DNA of 64,000 bases. Origin: Paramacrobiotus metropolitanus. Lineage: Eukaryota; Tardigrada; Eutardigrada; Parachela; Macrobiotidae. This document shows positions 1 through 11,286 of this stretch, one piece after another (the first letter of the stretch is position 1; every line of letters begins with the position of its first letter). The position numbers and the translations under genes were made by a program. The DNA is taken from contig NW_026570231.1 of assembly GCF_019649055.1 (NCBI RefSeq), forward strand, positions 1,488,001 through 1,552,000, written 5' to 3'. The notes beneath the pieces were generated by a model. That model was not told the DNA's origin and did not search any database. It worked only from the letters and a program-made list of their open reading frames with translations.

Positions 1-53
1 CGTGAAACTTGTAGATGGCGTTGTTAGCTCAGCATCTTTTTTAGGTTACATTA

Positions 54-345
54 TGTGCTCCTACATTATGTAGGAGCACCTTGCAATGTGCTCGTACATT
101 ATGCAGGAGCACATTGCATCGGTTTCATCGGTTCTTGGAGGAGAAAAACGGAATTGTAGTACCCAAACAAACGTAATCCAACATGCTCCTGCAATGTGCT
201 CCTACATATGTAGGAGCACATTGCAATGTGCTCCTATATATGTATGTGCTCCTACATATGTAGGAGCACATTGCAATGTGCTCCTATATACGTATGTGCT
301 CCTACATAATGTAGGAGTACATTGCAGGAGCATATTGTATGTGGA
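54..345. repeat. 50-bp palindromic tandem repeat
   Basis: Units starting at about 196, 246 and 296 repeat with a period of 50 bp, with weaker flanking copies from 54. Each unit contains the self-complementary core GTGCTCCTACAT/ATGTAGGAGCAC followed by TTGCAATGTG, so each can fold into a hairpin. The reading frame across it is a by-product of the repeat. No gene is seen here. Confidence 0.85.
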
Positions 346-649
346 GATTATAAGGGGTAGGAATATAAAGTGCTGAATAGAGAATTTAATAATATAGTAA
401 ATTATATTAAAGGTGATATGTTTGACGAAAAGTGATAATGAAGAAAGGGTGTACTAATCCAGTGTAGCGAAGAAAGGGTCTACATTGAATTTGGGTGAAG
501 ATAAATTGATTTTTACTGTAGTATGGTATAAATATATTCGACTTTCTGGTTGTTCGTATTTGAGTGTTCAATGAAGTGTTACAGGAAGTGAAGTGTGTTG
601 CGGGTTGTAGATAGTGATGGATTATTGTGGAAAATTCCAGAAATTTCGA
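346..649. other. No gene seen
   Basis: AT-rich sequence between the tandem repeat and the foldback element. I see no convincing coding region, RNA gene or repeat in it. Confidence 0.5.
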
Positions 650-2002
650 GAAAGTTGATTACTTAATGGAGCAGACTATTATGTTTTGCTCTGATAGTCT
701 TGGATGTGTAGGAACAGGTGGTTTGTATATGGGAAGTAGGATGGTAGGTACATTAAAAGGTTGTTCAAGAAAATGTATCGTTTAATTGGTTTATTGACTG
801 GCTTTTTTGAGTTCGGTGGGTATATAAGAAGCTGAGGAATCTTGGTTTGAGTTATTATGGAGTGGACGAAGTATATGGAGTGAGCAAAATCTTTTTCTTG
901 TTGGTTATTTTTTGGTGGCCGGTGTGGATTTAGTGGATACTTACTGATTCATGTTGCTGTCTTTTGTTTGGCTTTGGTTAAGTCTTTTTAGGTTGAGTAT
1001 GGTTTAGTAAGTTTTCTTTCATACATTATTTTCGTTTAAGAATTCTTTTTTTAATAAAATAATGGAAGGTGGTTGTGATTGTAAGATATACATGCGTGAG
1101 TATATGCGTGATTATAGAAAGAAATGCAAAATCGAAACTGATGGTAATTGTAGCAGGGAGGATAATGTGGGAAGTGGTGATGATGTTAGATATGAGAATG
1201 TAAAAGTTAAAAAACAAAAATGTAATCGGAATACTAAAGGTGGTGCGTTTTCTGGTATGTTTGGAAAAAATTATTGGAGAATTTTTGGACAATTATTGGA
1301 CAATTTTTGTAAAGGGAACGTGCTGAACGACATTTGCGGAGTATGGTAATGTGTAATGGTTGTCCGGATCTTTTCTTAAGCATTACTTTACGATTTTGTC
1401 CTGAATTGTTGTGTTTTGTTGACCCTGTTAAGCTTACATTTTTGTTTTTTAACTTCACATTTTCATGTCTAACATCATCACTACTTCATTATCTTTCTTG
1501 CTACAATTACCATCAGTTTCCGTTTTGCGGTTTTTTCTCTATAATCACGGACATACTTACGCATGTATTTCTTGCGATCACAACCAGTTTCCATTATTTT
1601 ATTAAAAAAAACAATACTTAAAAGAAACTATCTATGAAAGCAAACTTACTAAACTATACTCAACCTAAAAAGACCAAAGCCAAACAAAACACAACAACCT
1701 GAATCAGTACGCTTCCGAAAATCTAAACCGGCCACCAGAAAATAACCAACAAGAAACACATTCTCCTCACTGCATATACTTCGTCAAATCCATAATAACT
1801 CAAACACAACGTTCCTCAACTTCTGATATACCCATCGAACTCAAACAATCCAGTCAACAAACCAATTAAACCCAACATTCTCTTGAACAACCTTTTAATG
1901 TACGCCCCAGCCTACATCCCATATACAAACCACCTGTTACTACACATCCAAGACTATCAGTGCAAAACATAATAGTTCGCTCCATTAAGCAATCAACTTT
2001 CT
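650..2002. repeat. Large inverted repeat (foldback element)
   Basis: The left arm (about 650-1,227) is closely matched by the reverse complement of the right arm (about 1,430-2,002), around a unique 0.2-kb centre. The outer ends pair as GAAAGTTGATT at 650 with AATCAACTTTC ending at 2,001. By eye the arms agree at roughly nine of ten positions along their length. Each arm, read toward the centre, encodes a similar basic stretch: YMREYMRDYRKK on the left (plus strand) and YMRKYVRDYREK on the right (minus strand). The arms are therefore copies of one formerly coding sequence. It could be a foldback transposon or a head-to-head duplication. No target-site duplication is obvious. Confidence 0.8.
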
Positions 2003-2269
2003 TAACTACACAAATTACTACTACGCAAATTACTACCACCAAAATGACTGTGTAAACCTATGGAAAGTTACAGATTAAACGCGCAATTTTCAAGGTCTCA
2101 ACTGTAGTAAAGAAACACCCACAACCTCTCATGTCCTTCATACACTCACAAAATTCTTTCCCCTACTATTATTATTCCTTTTATATACACAAATCCGAAA
2201 TTATTTTAAATCCCAGTATTCCTCTTTCTTATCCCGTACCTGCCGCTACACAATCGAGAGATTGTCCAC

Positions 2270-2880
2270 GCAGTGTATTAAAATTCCGGCGAAATTTGCT
2301 GGTTTTCAGTAAAAGTTGTTAGTTTTGCGTTCGATTCCTTTTATGAGCGAATGAAAGTTTCTCTCCGCTCCTCCGGAAAAATGTGTTTCAAGGACAGAGG
2401 ACAGTAAATCGCGAGCCAGCGCGGAACGGAATTAACTGCTCGCTGCTTCCGTGGAACTAACAGTTAGTAGTTGCATGAAAGCAGTTTACCGTCAGTTCCA
2501 TTCCTTTTTCAGTCAGTTACTGTACTCGTACTTGTCACACTTGACTTGCGTCGAATATAAGACTCGTGAATTACCGGGAAATTTAATGCGTTGGAGGCGA
2601 ACACCATTGATATGCGGAGTTGCATGGCTGCAGGGAATCTGCAAATTTTACTTGTCAGCGCCGTCAGAGTTAAGACTAATTCCCGTACGCTGACTTGTGT
2701 AATTTTCTGATCCCCAGCCACGCTCCTACTACGCAAAACAAGTCTCGACGGCTGCGACTCACGCAATTCGGGAGAGTACCTGAAAAATCCCCGGCCTCCT
2801 TTCCGGAAAATAATTTTGAAAATTGTGTAGTTTTTCATCCTGTTACGCGAAGATGAAACCGATGTGATCTTATTCGAAGT
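2270..2880. repeat. Duplicated segment, copy A left part
   Basis: This stretch aligns with 22,520-23,060: shared blocks include GGCTGCAGGGAATCTGCAAA, the TCAGCGCCGT region, TTTTCTGATCCCCAGCCA and GCGGCTGCGACTCACG-like sequence. It belongs to a dispersed segment containing broken BTB-family sequence on the minus strand. The homology to the other copy stops at 2,880, where the hairpin array begins, and resumes near 17,680. Confidence 0.7.
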
Positions 2881-3046
2881 GGCTATTTTGCCGCAGTGTT
2901 TGCGGCAAAATAGCCATTAGCTATTTTACCGCACTATGGTCGGTAAAATAGCCTTTTGCTATTTTGCCGCACACTGCGTTACAATAGTCGTTAGCTATTT
3001 TGCCGCAGTATAGATGGCAAAATAGCCTTCAACTATTTTGCCGCAG
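2881..3046. repeat. Left hairpin array (terminal inverted repeat)
   Basis: About four back-to-back hairpins of the form GGCTATTTTGCCGC ... GCGGCAAAATAGCC, separated by short spacers such as AGTGTTT and ACTATGGTC. The block TAGCCTTTTGCTATTTTGCC followed by GCACACTGCGTT is shared with the reverse complement of the right array. Confidence 0.8.
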
Positions 3047-3784
3047 TTTCCGGTTAACGTAGAACAATTAAAGTAGCTATTGATAATTATCTGCCTACGG
3101 AAAAATCGGAAGCGTAGTGCGGGCACTGCAATGCTCTTGGATCCCATTTACGGGTGCAACCATCCATAGGTTCCAGACGTCCGCGGGACGATAAAGTTCA
3201 TAAACCGTCCAGTAAGTTGCGGGCTTCCAAAGCGTTTAGCGTAAATTTACCCATGCAGTGCTTTTCGCGTTTTTCTTCGAGAATTCCCCGGTTTCCTTCG
3301 AAAATCGTATCCGAACGTTCTGGTCTGTGCGTACAATCACCACACATTTGGCCTTCGTAGAATACCCGGTGTACTTCGGCCTGCTCACAGCAGAATACTG
3401 TCCGACCGGTGCCTGAAATGTCGGATCAGTCGGGTCAAGTTGTCTTTCATCTGCCTTAAAAATTGATTCCGCGCTTCCGTCAACCGGCGACACAGGAACA
3501 ACCCCGGCTCGAACAGTGCTGAGCGGTGACGGTTTGTCGGGTTGTCTGTCAGAAGGTCCACCGACCTCCCCGTTGAGCTCTGCCGGGTGAGTCTGTGAGC
3601 CTCATACGAGCCTGCGTGGCACCTACGCTATACTTGGCGCATGCGCACGCACGCACACATGCTGTATTTGCCTCTCTTTTGTACGTGTGTGTGATGCTGC
3701 ACTGCACTCTCCGCTGAAGCGGATATACCGCGTCCGCATACACTGAGCATACTTACTCTCTCGTTCGTCTATCGCAGTACGACT
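3047..3784. other. No gene seen; possible old LTR-like sequence
   Basis: Moderately GC-rich sequence with alternating CA/TG stretches near 3,640-3,690. It would have been continuous with 6,051 onward before the foldback element inserted. No reading frame here resembles a known protein. Confidence 0.4.
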
Positions 3785-4274
3785 GTGACCGACCAAAACG
3801 TCCGGACGACCAAGACGTCCGGCGGACGTTTTAGTCGGTAAACCGACCAAACCGTCCGGGGGCAAAAAAAAGGTCCACCGTAAATTTTGCCCACCCAAAC
3901 TTTTTTGCATTCTCAGCCCGGACACCTTGGTCGGAGCAATAATTCAGCACGGACACTTTGGTCGGAGCTCTGTCTAAGCCCAGACACTTTGGTCGGAGCA
4001 CTGCTTTTGACCCGGACACTTTGGTCGGAGCAATATGTCAGCCCGGACACTTTGATCGGAGCATGACGCTTTGGTCGGAGCATACTTTCAGCCGTAACAC
4101 TTTAGTCGAAGGACTAAGTCAGCCCGAACACTTCAGTCGAAGCACCATGTCAGCCCAAAAACTTTGGCTGGAGCACTATTCACGCTCGGGCGTTTTGATC
4201 AGCATTATTTATACCCGGACACTGTGGTGGGAGACCCAAAAGAGCTTTCCGTAAAATTAATATGAGATTGCAGG

Positions 4275-4448
4275 ATGCCTATTTTATTTGACGCCGATTC
4301 GATAATGACTTGTACGGATTGCGGGATGTTGTACCATCGCTCCTGCGTTACGACCAAGAAAGCGCACGACCCTTGCCAAACTAAAGTCGACGCGGGAAGT
4401 GTAGTGAAAGCAAAGCTGAGTGTCTGGTATAGAGTTTCTTGGAAATAA
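4275..4448 (+). pseudogene. Short PHD-finger-like ORF in foldback core
   Basis: An ATG-initiated frame of 57 codons too short for most gene finders. It contains CTDCGMLYHRSC, that is C-x2-C-x4-H-x2-C, the second half of a PHD (C4HC3) zinc finger. A further Cys follows in AHDPC, and the tail after it is unremarkable. PHD-like fingers of this kind occur in chromatin readers and in ORFs of some LINEs. Here it is a fragment captured between the arms of a foldback element, lacking the first Cys pair and the final Cys pair. It could also be a chance frame. It is probably not a working gene. Confidence 0.35.
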
Positions 4449-5399
4449 GAATTATTCTAGCCTGCTGTAAATTCGGTTTCCGAATTATTCCTGTTTTTTC
4501 TAGAGTTGCAATTTCATCATTTTAAACAGCTTACATCAATAAATTACGAACTTCATTGTAGAAGAAAATGGAACTGATAAGTGTGCCGCCCCCTTGCTTG
4601 ATATCATCACTGCCAGCCAGTTAGACCGAATCGCCAGGGTCGTTACTGGACGGCACCAGCAGGTTGCCCCAGAAGTCTAGAAATACGTGCACCGGTTTGG
4701 GCCAGCGGGGTAGATGCGAATGGATGAGATCATCAGACCAGCGAAAGATGGAAATGATATTATTGTATCGTCATCTTTTAAAGTTCATTCTTCGCTTTAA
4801 TAATAATTTTTCATATCTGACATAATGAATAGCGTAACCGAACAGTTCTGGAAAGCAGTTTATTACTGTAGATGTATCGGGCGAATCAAACATCTTAGTG
4901 AACTATAGTACCGATTACGAGTATAGACGTCCGAACTGATGTAGACGTAGTCCTACTCGTACAATACGTAGCAAAGTTTTGTACATTCCATTCTACCAGA
5001 AGCAGATTACTATACACGATGACGTTTGCTAAGTCTAAGAAAGTTTAGTGCCGTATGCAACTTTTAGCACACCAATTTCCGTTTGAACTTCATTTTACTT
5101 ACAAGTGCGGCCCACCGTCTCAATAGAAATACAAAACTGTTTACCAGGCAAAAACATTTTAAAACCCAATCTAGATATCGCTAACTAGCGTTTTTGGGTC
5201 TTTTGCACTTTACCACACCACTGTTAAAGCTTCACAGAAAAACATGCAAAACCGCGGTAAATCCTGGAATAATTTTTGTAAAGTGCGTGGCATAGAACTA
5301 TACTAGGAAGCCTACATACAAACTTTTCGTTAAGAAAATGGCTCCAGAAAGCGTATTCTCTTTAAGGGTAATCCAATTAAAGAGTCCGACAAATCTCAC
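4449..5399. other. Foldback core, no further gene
   Basis: Unique sequence between the two repeat arms. I see no ORF with family resemblance and no RNA gene. Confidence 0.4.
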
Positions 5400-6050
5400 A
5401 GTCCGCTGTACTGTGTCAGCCCTGACCAAAGTGTCCCGGCCAAAAAAATACTCCAACTAAAATGTCCGGCCTAAAATAATGCTCCGACCAAAGTGCCCGG
5501 GCTGAAATAGGGCTTCGATCAAAGTGTGCGGGTCAGAAACAGCGCTTCAACCAAAGTGTTTGGGTCAGAAATAGTGCTCCTACCAAAATGTCCGGGCTTA
5601 AATATTGCTCCGACCAAAGTGTCCGGGTCAGAAATAGTGCTCCGACCAAAGTGTCCGGGTCTGAAGCAATGTTCCGACCAAAGTGTCCGGGTCAGAAAAA
5701 GTGTTCCTATTACAGTGGCCGGGCGTAGATAGTGCTCCCCAAAGTGTCCGGGTCAGAAAGAGTGCTCCGACCAAATTGTCCGGGCTGAAACAGCGCTTCG
5801 ACCAAAGTGTCCGGGCTTAAATAGTGCTGCGACCAAGGTGTCCGGCGTTAAATAGTGCTGCGACCAAAGTGTCCGGGCTTAAATAGTGCTCCGACCAAAG
5901 TTTCCGGGTCTGAGAATGCAAAAACGTTTGGGTGGGCAAAATTTACGGTTGACGTTTTTTTTGCCTCCGGACGGTTTGGTGGGTTTAACGACCAAAACGT
6001 CCGCCGGGCGTCTTATGTCGTCCGGACGTTTTAGTCGGTTACATACGACT

Positions 6051-7199
6051 CATACGCTCGTCCATACGCTCAACGTTCATACGCTCGTGTTGGATAGAAC
6101 CCAGTCCGCGCATTGCATCACGCACACTGTCTGGCTAGCACGACGTTGCCGCCAGCATTCTTTTACGCCTAGACAGACACACAAAACTTACTAGTGTGTA
6201 CATCGACATTGGGCCAGACGGGCATCTGTGATCTCTTCCCCCATATTACGCGGTATTTGTATCGCCTTTATTTGTCAGTGAAGACTTGCTGTGGTCTCCT
6301 TGCGCTTGCCTGTTGCTTGGTAAGCAGATCGTCTAGTTTTCTTTCCACGAATCTCTGTGGAGACGGTGAAGGCATCATTTGGAGGGATCTCAACAGACGG
6401 ACCAGGCTCGCCACGAGACCCTGCAGCGCGATTGGATTACGCCTACGGGACCTTCGCCTTGAATAGCGAAACACTTTGACTACGTCCGAGAAAGGGCGGA
6501 TAACCGACCTCCAAACAGCGGATCGCCGACCTTCACGGAACCGCAACAGACCATTAAAGCTCTGGTTCCAGGTCGATACAGGTCGATCCTAGATGGAATT
6601 TCTAGTTTCTAACGGTGAATTCTTATTTCTAACGGCTAAAATTACTTTTCGACCGATAAAAGTAAATTTTGTTGGAGAAACCGACCTAAAACTTACTTTA
6701 CCGACCTTTTTTTGATTAACTGAACACTCTGGCTAACCGACCAGAGGTCGGTCAATTTCTTTGTCTTTCCTTTTTGACGAATTTTTTAATGTCAGAAAAA
6801 TTCCTAAAATCCTAATCCGGCTTCTAACGACTTAAAACATAAAATTTCGACCAAATAACAACTTTGGTCGACCAAAAAATATTTTATTTTTCTGTGGAAA
6901 TTAAGCGCCAAAATCGTTAAACTTCCTTATGACGTCAAAACGCTCGATTTTTAGTGCTTTAGCGTCAGCCAATCAGAGTGCAGGGGAAACTTTTCATAGG
7001 CTTAACATAAGCGTGTATTATCATTTCTTAAATTTTTGCACGCATCTCGCTATCCGTGACGTAGGCGGTGAAGTGCAAGACCACAACCCTGTGATGTTAT
7101 ACTGGTTAGCACAATAATATAGGACGTACGTCAACCGTATTACTGTAAAATACTGTACTGTACTATAATACTGTATTGTAACATTGCGTACTGAGTCAT
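6051..7199. other. No gene seen
   Basis: Noncoding-looking sequence. From about 6,600 it holds scattered ACCGACC/GGTCGG words like those of the retroelement body that follows, so it may be the old leader or LTR zone of that element. Short frames such as 6,194-6,466 show no family motif. Confidence 0.4.
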
Positions 7200-8759
7200 A
7201 CACAGACACATCAACAACAAAATCAAGGCGGACGAACCTGACCCTCGGAGTTCCTGAACCCAAAGATGTTCCTGATCTCATCAAACATCACAACGCAAGG
7301 GATTGTTCGATATACGGTACAAAAGCAAAAGGTCTTCTGTGGCTCCACAGGAACTGCCATTCGCAACCATGTCAAAGCAACCGGATATTTACGTGAAGGA
7401 GTACCCAAGCACATACTCCAGGTGTAATATAGCCGGACCGTATCCACTTCAGCACGCCGGCCGGGACGACTTACAACGGTCGTCGACCGACTCATAAAGT
7501 CGGCAAAGGCAAGGGAGAAGCGTAACGAGCGGATCTTCCTCGTCGACTCGAACCCGACTTCGGATTTCGGATGACAGCTTCGAGGACGCCCAGGAGCCTT
7601 ACGCCCGGGAGCCCCCAAGGATACATTTCTGGAGCCCCAAGCTGACTCGGCAGCCCCGTCCAACCCAAGCGGGGGAGATGCGGTACAGCAGCAGGCTGAC
7701 AAGACAATGTCTCACGCCGGTCAGGAGCACCGATTTGGCGCACCGACAACCTCTGACTTTACTGGAAGAACAGTGAACCGGCAGTCGCCCCACTTGGGTG
7801 AGCGGGCTCACTCGGGCTCAGCAAATCCCAAGACCCGGTGAAAGCTTCAACGGCCGCCGGAATCGGACGCCGATCACCTAACTAGACGGATGAGAAGCGG
7901 AAGTCAACCTCGCCCGACTTCGGCTCGGCGACTTCACCGACCAAGCTAACTCGGACGGAGGTTGGTCAAAAGCAACCGACCTCGAAGGTCGGTCAACCCC
8001 AACCGACCAAGGAGGTCGGACCTCCACCAACCACACAAGGCGGAACTGGAGTCGGCCAACGACAACCGACCGAAGGAGGTCGAACTTCCACCGACCAACC
8101 AGATCGAATCTCCACCGGCCAGACAGGTCGGACTTCCACCGACCACGAAGGTCGGTCAACAGCAACCGACCAGTCCAAGCCAGAGGTCGACCTTGAAGGT
8201 CGGAACCTCACTGGTCAACAAGTGGGAAACACGGATCCAGCCAACCAAACTAACGGTCAGAGTGGAAGAAACCGGGGCACCGCCACGAAGCGATCCTCTC
8301 TTGGCTAGATCAACGACCAACATACCGGCACCTAACAAGAGGACCATTTCACCGTTAAGTCGACCTTCGCCGACTGGAAGCGAGTCGAAACGGGCCACAG
8401 AAGCCCTGCAAACGGTGAGGTCGACCAAGTCACCGACAAGTCGACCAGCCGACCAACCGACGAAACCAGCACCACCTGTGTTCAAACTGGGCGGATCGGG
8501 TAGTGAAAGGACTCCATAACCGATTGTTGAAGTCTTCGACACGACCACCACAGAATTGGCAAAGTCGGACAGTCGGCTTGGATTTTTCCGAACACCGGTG
8601 GCGCCCCACTACGGCTCCCGCGGATACCAAGCAAGTACCCTTGAGTGTGCTCCGCAACGATGGATCGCGGCAGCAATGCGCTTGCGCCGGAACGGATCGA
8701 AGACATCGAACACCTCCGTGAACGATGCCACCAACTGACTACTGACTACACAAGCCGTA

Positions 8760-9560
8760 TTGGCGGATAAAATCGTTCTCTCTACGGAGAGATTGATCAC
8801 GCAAATTAACGAAACCCACCAACTCGAACTGAAAAAGGGGGAAACCGACCTGGCAGCCGCTAACAAAGCGACTGCCGACCAACAACGCGAGGTCGATCGA
8901 CTAAGCGCCCAATTGAAACGGGTCGACCAATCTTGCCGACACGGCACGGAAGAAGTCGTCCAACTTAAAGGCTAGCTAATGGGTCCATGGAAGCCGTCTT
9001 CGAACTGAAAAGAGGACTTGCCGAAACACAGAGCGCTCGTCGCCTCAGAAGCGGCAGCAGCGCAGTTTCAAGAAATGTTGAATCGCTCAAACTAAGAAAC
9101 CGATGTATACCGTGGCGAGGTTGATCGATACATAATGGCTCTCAGAGAAGCCGACAACGAAGTCGGCCAACTACAACAGTTTACCGATCAACTGCGGTCG
9201 GAGATGGAAATCGAACTGGCAAGGGCGGACAACAATTGCTGACTCACTTTAGCCAGCAACCGACCTCCACCGACTAGAGGTCGGCCATCACGACCTCGAA
9301 CAAGCCAATGCCCAAGTAGCTGACAAAGTACGCGAACTGAACGACGGTCTGAAGAAGGAGCAGAAACCCCGGGCACAGCTAAGCCACAACCCAGCCAAAG
9401 CTCAGGAGGTAAACGAAGCGCATCGGAACCGCATCGCCTACCTCGAACCACGCAAAGTCGAACTATATGATTTTGGCTCAGACGCAGCCAAGAACATCAC
9501 AGGAATGATGCTTCAAATGGATGAGATGGGCACCGAAATGCGATGTCTGTAGGAGGAAAA
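8760..9560 (+). pseudogene. Coiled-coil Gag part of old retroelement
   Basis: The translated sequence has long runs of heptad-like Glu/Lys/Leu/Ala residues, for example LAAANKATADQQREVDRLSA, as in coiled-coil Gag N-terminal regions. It resembles in style the coiled-coil protein at 51,023-53,422 of the young element, which suggests related families. It is a broken fossil. Confidence 0.45.
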
Positions 9561-9653
9561 GAAGTACTGTAGAGTAACCCTGCACTTGAAAGCTTTTTTT
9601 ACAGCTTAGAGAGACGTACGCTGTACGAGCACATTCACCATTCACATACTCTA

Positions 9654-9852
9654 CTGACACCCTGCACTAGGAGTAAGTTTTAGCTGTGCAGCCACGCGTA
9701 CGTTGTACGACTGCGTTCACTGCTCACATACACGGCTTGCAGCTGCATGCAGACTGCTGGCTATTGGCTGAACGCAATCGGCTTTAAATCCACCTGTCTA
9801 CACTACCGTGCTGCTCATACTGTACAAAATTTCTCCAGGTGCAGGGTGTCAG
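9654..9852. mobile_element. Nested 199-bp MITE, TA-flanked
   Basis: The ends CTGACACCCTGCACTAGGAG and CTCCAGGTGCAGGGTGTCAG are inverted copies, each bordered by TA (9,652-9,653 and 9,853-9,854). The end sequence shares CCCTGCACT with the outer element, so both may have used related transposases. Confidence 0.75.
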
Positions 9853-9855
9853 TAC

Positions 9856-10445
9856 AGTGATTGATTGATTGATTGATTGTTTATTGAGTAGCCAAGCCGG
9901 GTACATTTCGGCATTATCACATAACCTTATTCACGAAGAACATCAAATATACTATGGCTAGTCAAGTCACCACACTCCGTTAAAGAACAGTAATACGTAC
10001 ACTACAGATGTAACACGTCACAGAATTGCCGTAGCTTAAACGGGCATAAAGCGCGCCATGCACAAGGCACAGAGCCACGGAACAACAAGATCAGTATCAC
10101 TCCAAATCGCATCCGTATCAAAGTTCAGTCAGAGAGAGCCCTTCGTACGTCCACCGGGTCCAGCACACCGTTGGCGTACAATTCCGATTCGAAGTGGTGA
10201 GTTGATCCAAGTAGAATCCGTATTAACCACAGGCATCGAAGAAACGTACACGCCACTCCGTACGGTCAGCGCTGGTGCTGACTAACCACTTCGCACACAG
10301 GCCTGACGGGCCGTGCACTCGCAGCGTGAACTCAGTGGTCACCCATCTAAGTCCAAACCGCGCTCGATGTAGGCTATCTTTCAAAACCCGAAGGCTTATC
10401 CATTTAGCTACACCGAGTGTGGCTACAGTATGCTGACTGTGACTA
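9856..10445 (-). repeat. SINE-like repeat with (CAAT)n tail
   Basis: Read on the minus strand, an A-box-like TAGCTAAATGG lies near 10,405-10,420 and a 5S-rRNA-like word GATGGGTGACC near 10,335-10,350. The repeat ends in a (CAAT)n tail, seen as (ATTG)n on the plus strand at about 9,858-9,880. A Pol III-type head with a short simple tail fits a SINE. A good B box is lacking, so the class is uncertain. Confidence 0.4.
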
Positions 10446-10730
10446 GGCAGGCAGCACATGTGAGTGCAGTGCAGTCGGCTCTGAGCCAGCTGAACGTTTG
10501 CCAGTACTACAGTGCAGTATAGTTCCTGTCGTACGAAAAGGCTGTCAAGTGCAGGGTTACTCTACAGTACTTGGAACAAGCCGGGGACAAACCTCCATCC
10601 TACAAAACGTCCAAGGCAACCGATTACTATCCTTCGGATAAGCGGCCAACCAAGAGGGAGGGGATCGTCCCTGGGACTTTGAATGGACAATGATACGGGC
10701 ATGTGGCCGCGGACGTAGGTAACCCTTACC

Positions 10731-11286
10731 GGAATTCGATGGCGACCAAAACAAGGTCGACGGATGGGTCAAGCAGATTCGTCGGTTACATGCCGCAGCC
10801 CAGGAATGGTATGGAAAAGATGTTCGCTTCATGACCGACTTCGTCGCCCAATTAACAGGGCAAGCTGAGGAATGGCATAGAAACACCGCTAGCAAAAAAC
10901 CACTCGGAGGATGGCCAGTAAAGGTATGGCTGACGAAATTCGAGGGACGGTTCGGGGACAAAAACAAAGAGATTAATGCCGTGCTGACTATGGCCAAGCG
11001 AAATACCGCTTCGGACAAGAGACCGGCACAGTTTTACGATACCATGATGAACAATAAACCGCGAGTCCGAAACATCACCGACGAGGTAGCACTTTACCAC
11101 TTGAAGGAGAACATCCTCGAACCCAGACTACGGGAAGCCCTGAAAATCGGGATGCCAAAGACACCGATCGAACTTCGCGACTTCATAATGCAGTTTGTCA
11201 ACGGCAAAAAACTGTACGACATGGTAAGGGGATACGGGCCAGTGACTACATCAGAATCCGGGCTGCAACACCCGTACCGACCCTAA
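10731..11286 (+). pseudogene. Gag capsid part of old retroelement
   Basis: The conceptual product begins EFDGDQNKVDGWVKQIRRLH and continues with helical sequence containing LTGQAEEWHRN and GWPVKVWLTKFEGRFGD, the layout of the Ty3/Gypsy Gag capsid domain (retrotransposon gag family). A related but shorter piece is at 16,900-17,350. No zinc knuckle is visible just after it; the following DNA is glycine-rich. Part of a broken fossil element. Confidence 0.65.

Larger units (their letters stand above)
3785..6043. mobile_element. Foldback-type DNA transposon with tandem-repeat arms
   Basis: The outer ends are inverted copies: ACCGACCAAAACGTCC at the left and GGACGTTTTAGTCGGT at the right, each followed inward by a shared block containing AAATTTTGCCCACCCAAAC or its complement. 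Inside that, each arm is a tandem array of about 27-34-bp units built on GGACACTTTGGTCGGAGCA (left, about 3,915-4,240) or its complement CCGACCAAAGTGTCCGGG (right, about 5,400-5,910). The direct repeat TACGACT at 3,778-3,784 and 6,044-6,050 is a likely 7-bp target-site duplication. The 1.1-kb core carries only a small zinc-finger-like ORF. This structure fits foldback or non-autonomous Mutator-like elements. Confidence 0.8.
9567..10567. mobile_element. 1.0-kb non-autonomous DNA transposon, TA-flanked
   Basis: The inverted ends CTGTAGAGTAACCCTGCACT (left) and AGTGCAGGGTTACTCTACAG (right) match for about 25 bp, and TA flanks both sides (9,565-9,566 and 10,568-10,569). TA target duplication and ends beginning CTG fit the Tc1/mariner group. 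There is no transposase inside; it holds a nested MITE and a SINE-like repeat. It sits in the coiled-coil Gag part of the old retroelement. Confidence 0.8.

Noticed and set aside
54-345. CRISPR-like repeat array
   Set aside because: Units are directly abutting palindromic repeats with no unique spacers, and the window is eukaryotic.
6194-6466. 90-codon Cys/Leu-rich frame
   Set aside because: No homologous pattern; lies in noncoding-looking DNA of the old insertion and is overlapped by an equally long minus-strand frame.
7962-8519. 185-codon frame as a separate proline/arginine-rich gene
   Set aside because: Its composition comes from short GGTCGG/CCGACC repeats and it lies in line with the broken Gag of an old retroelement.
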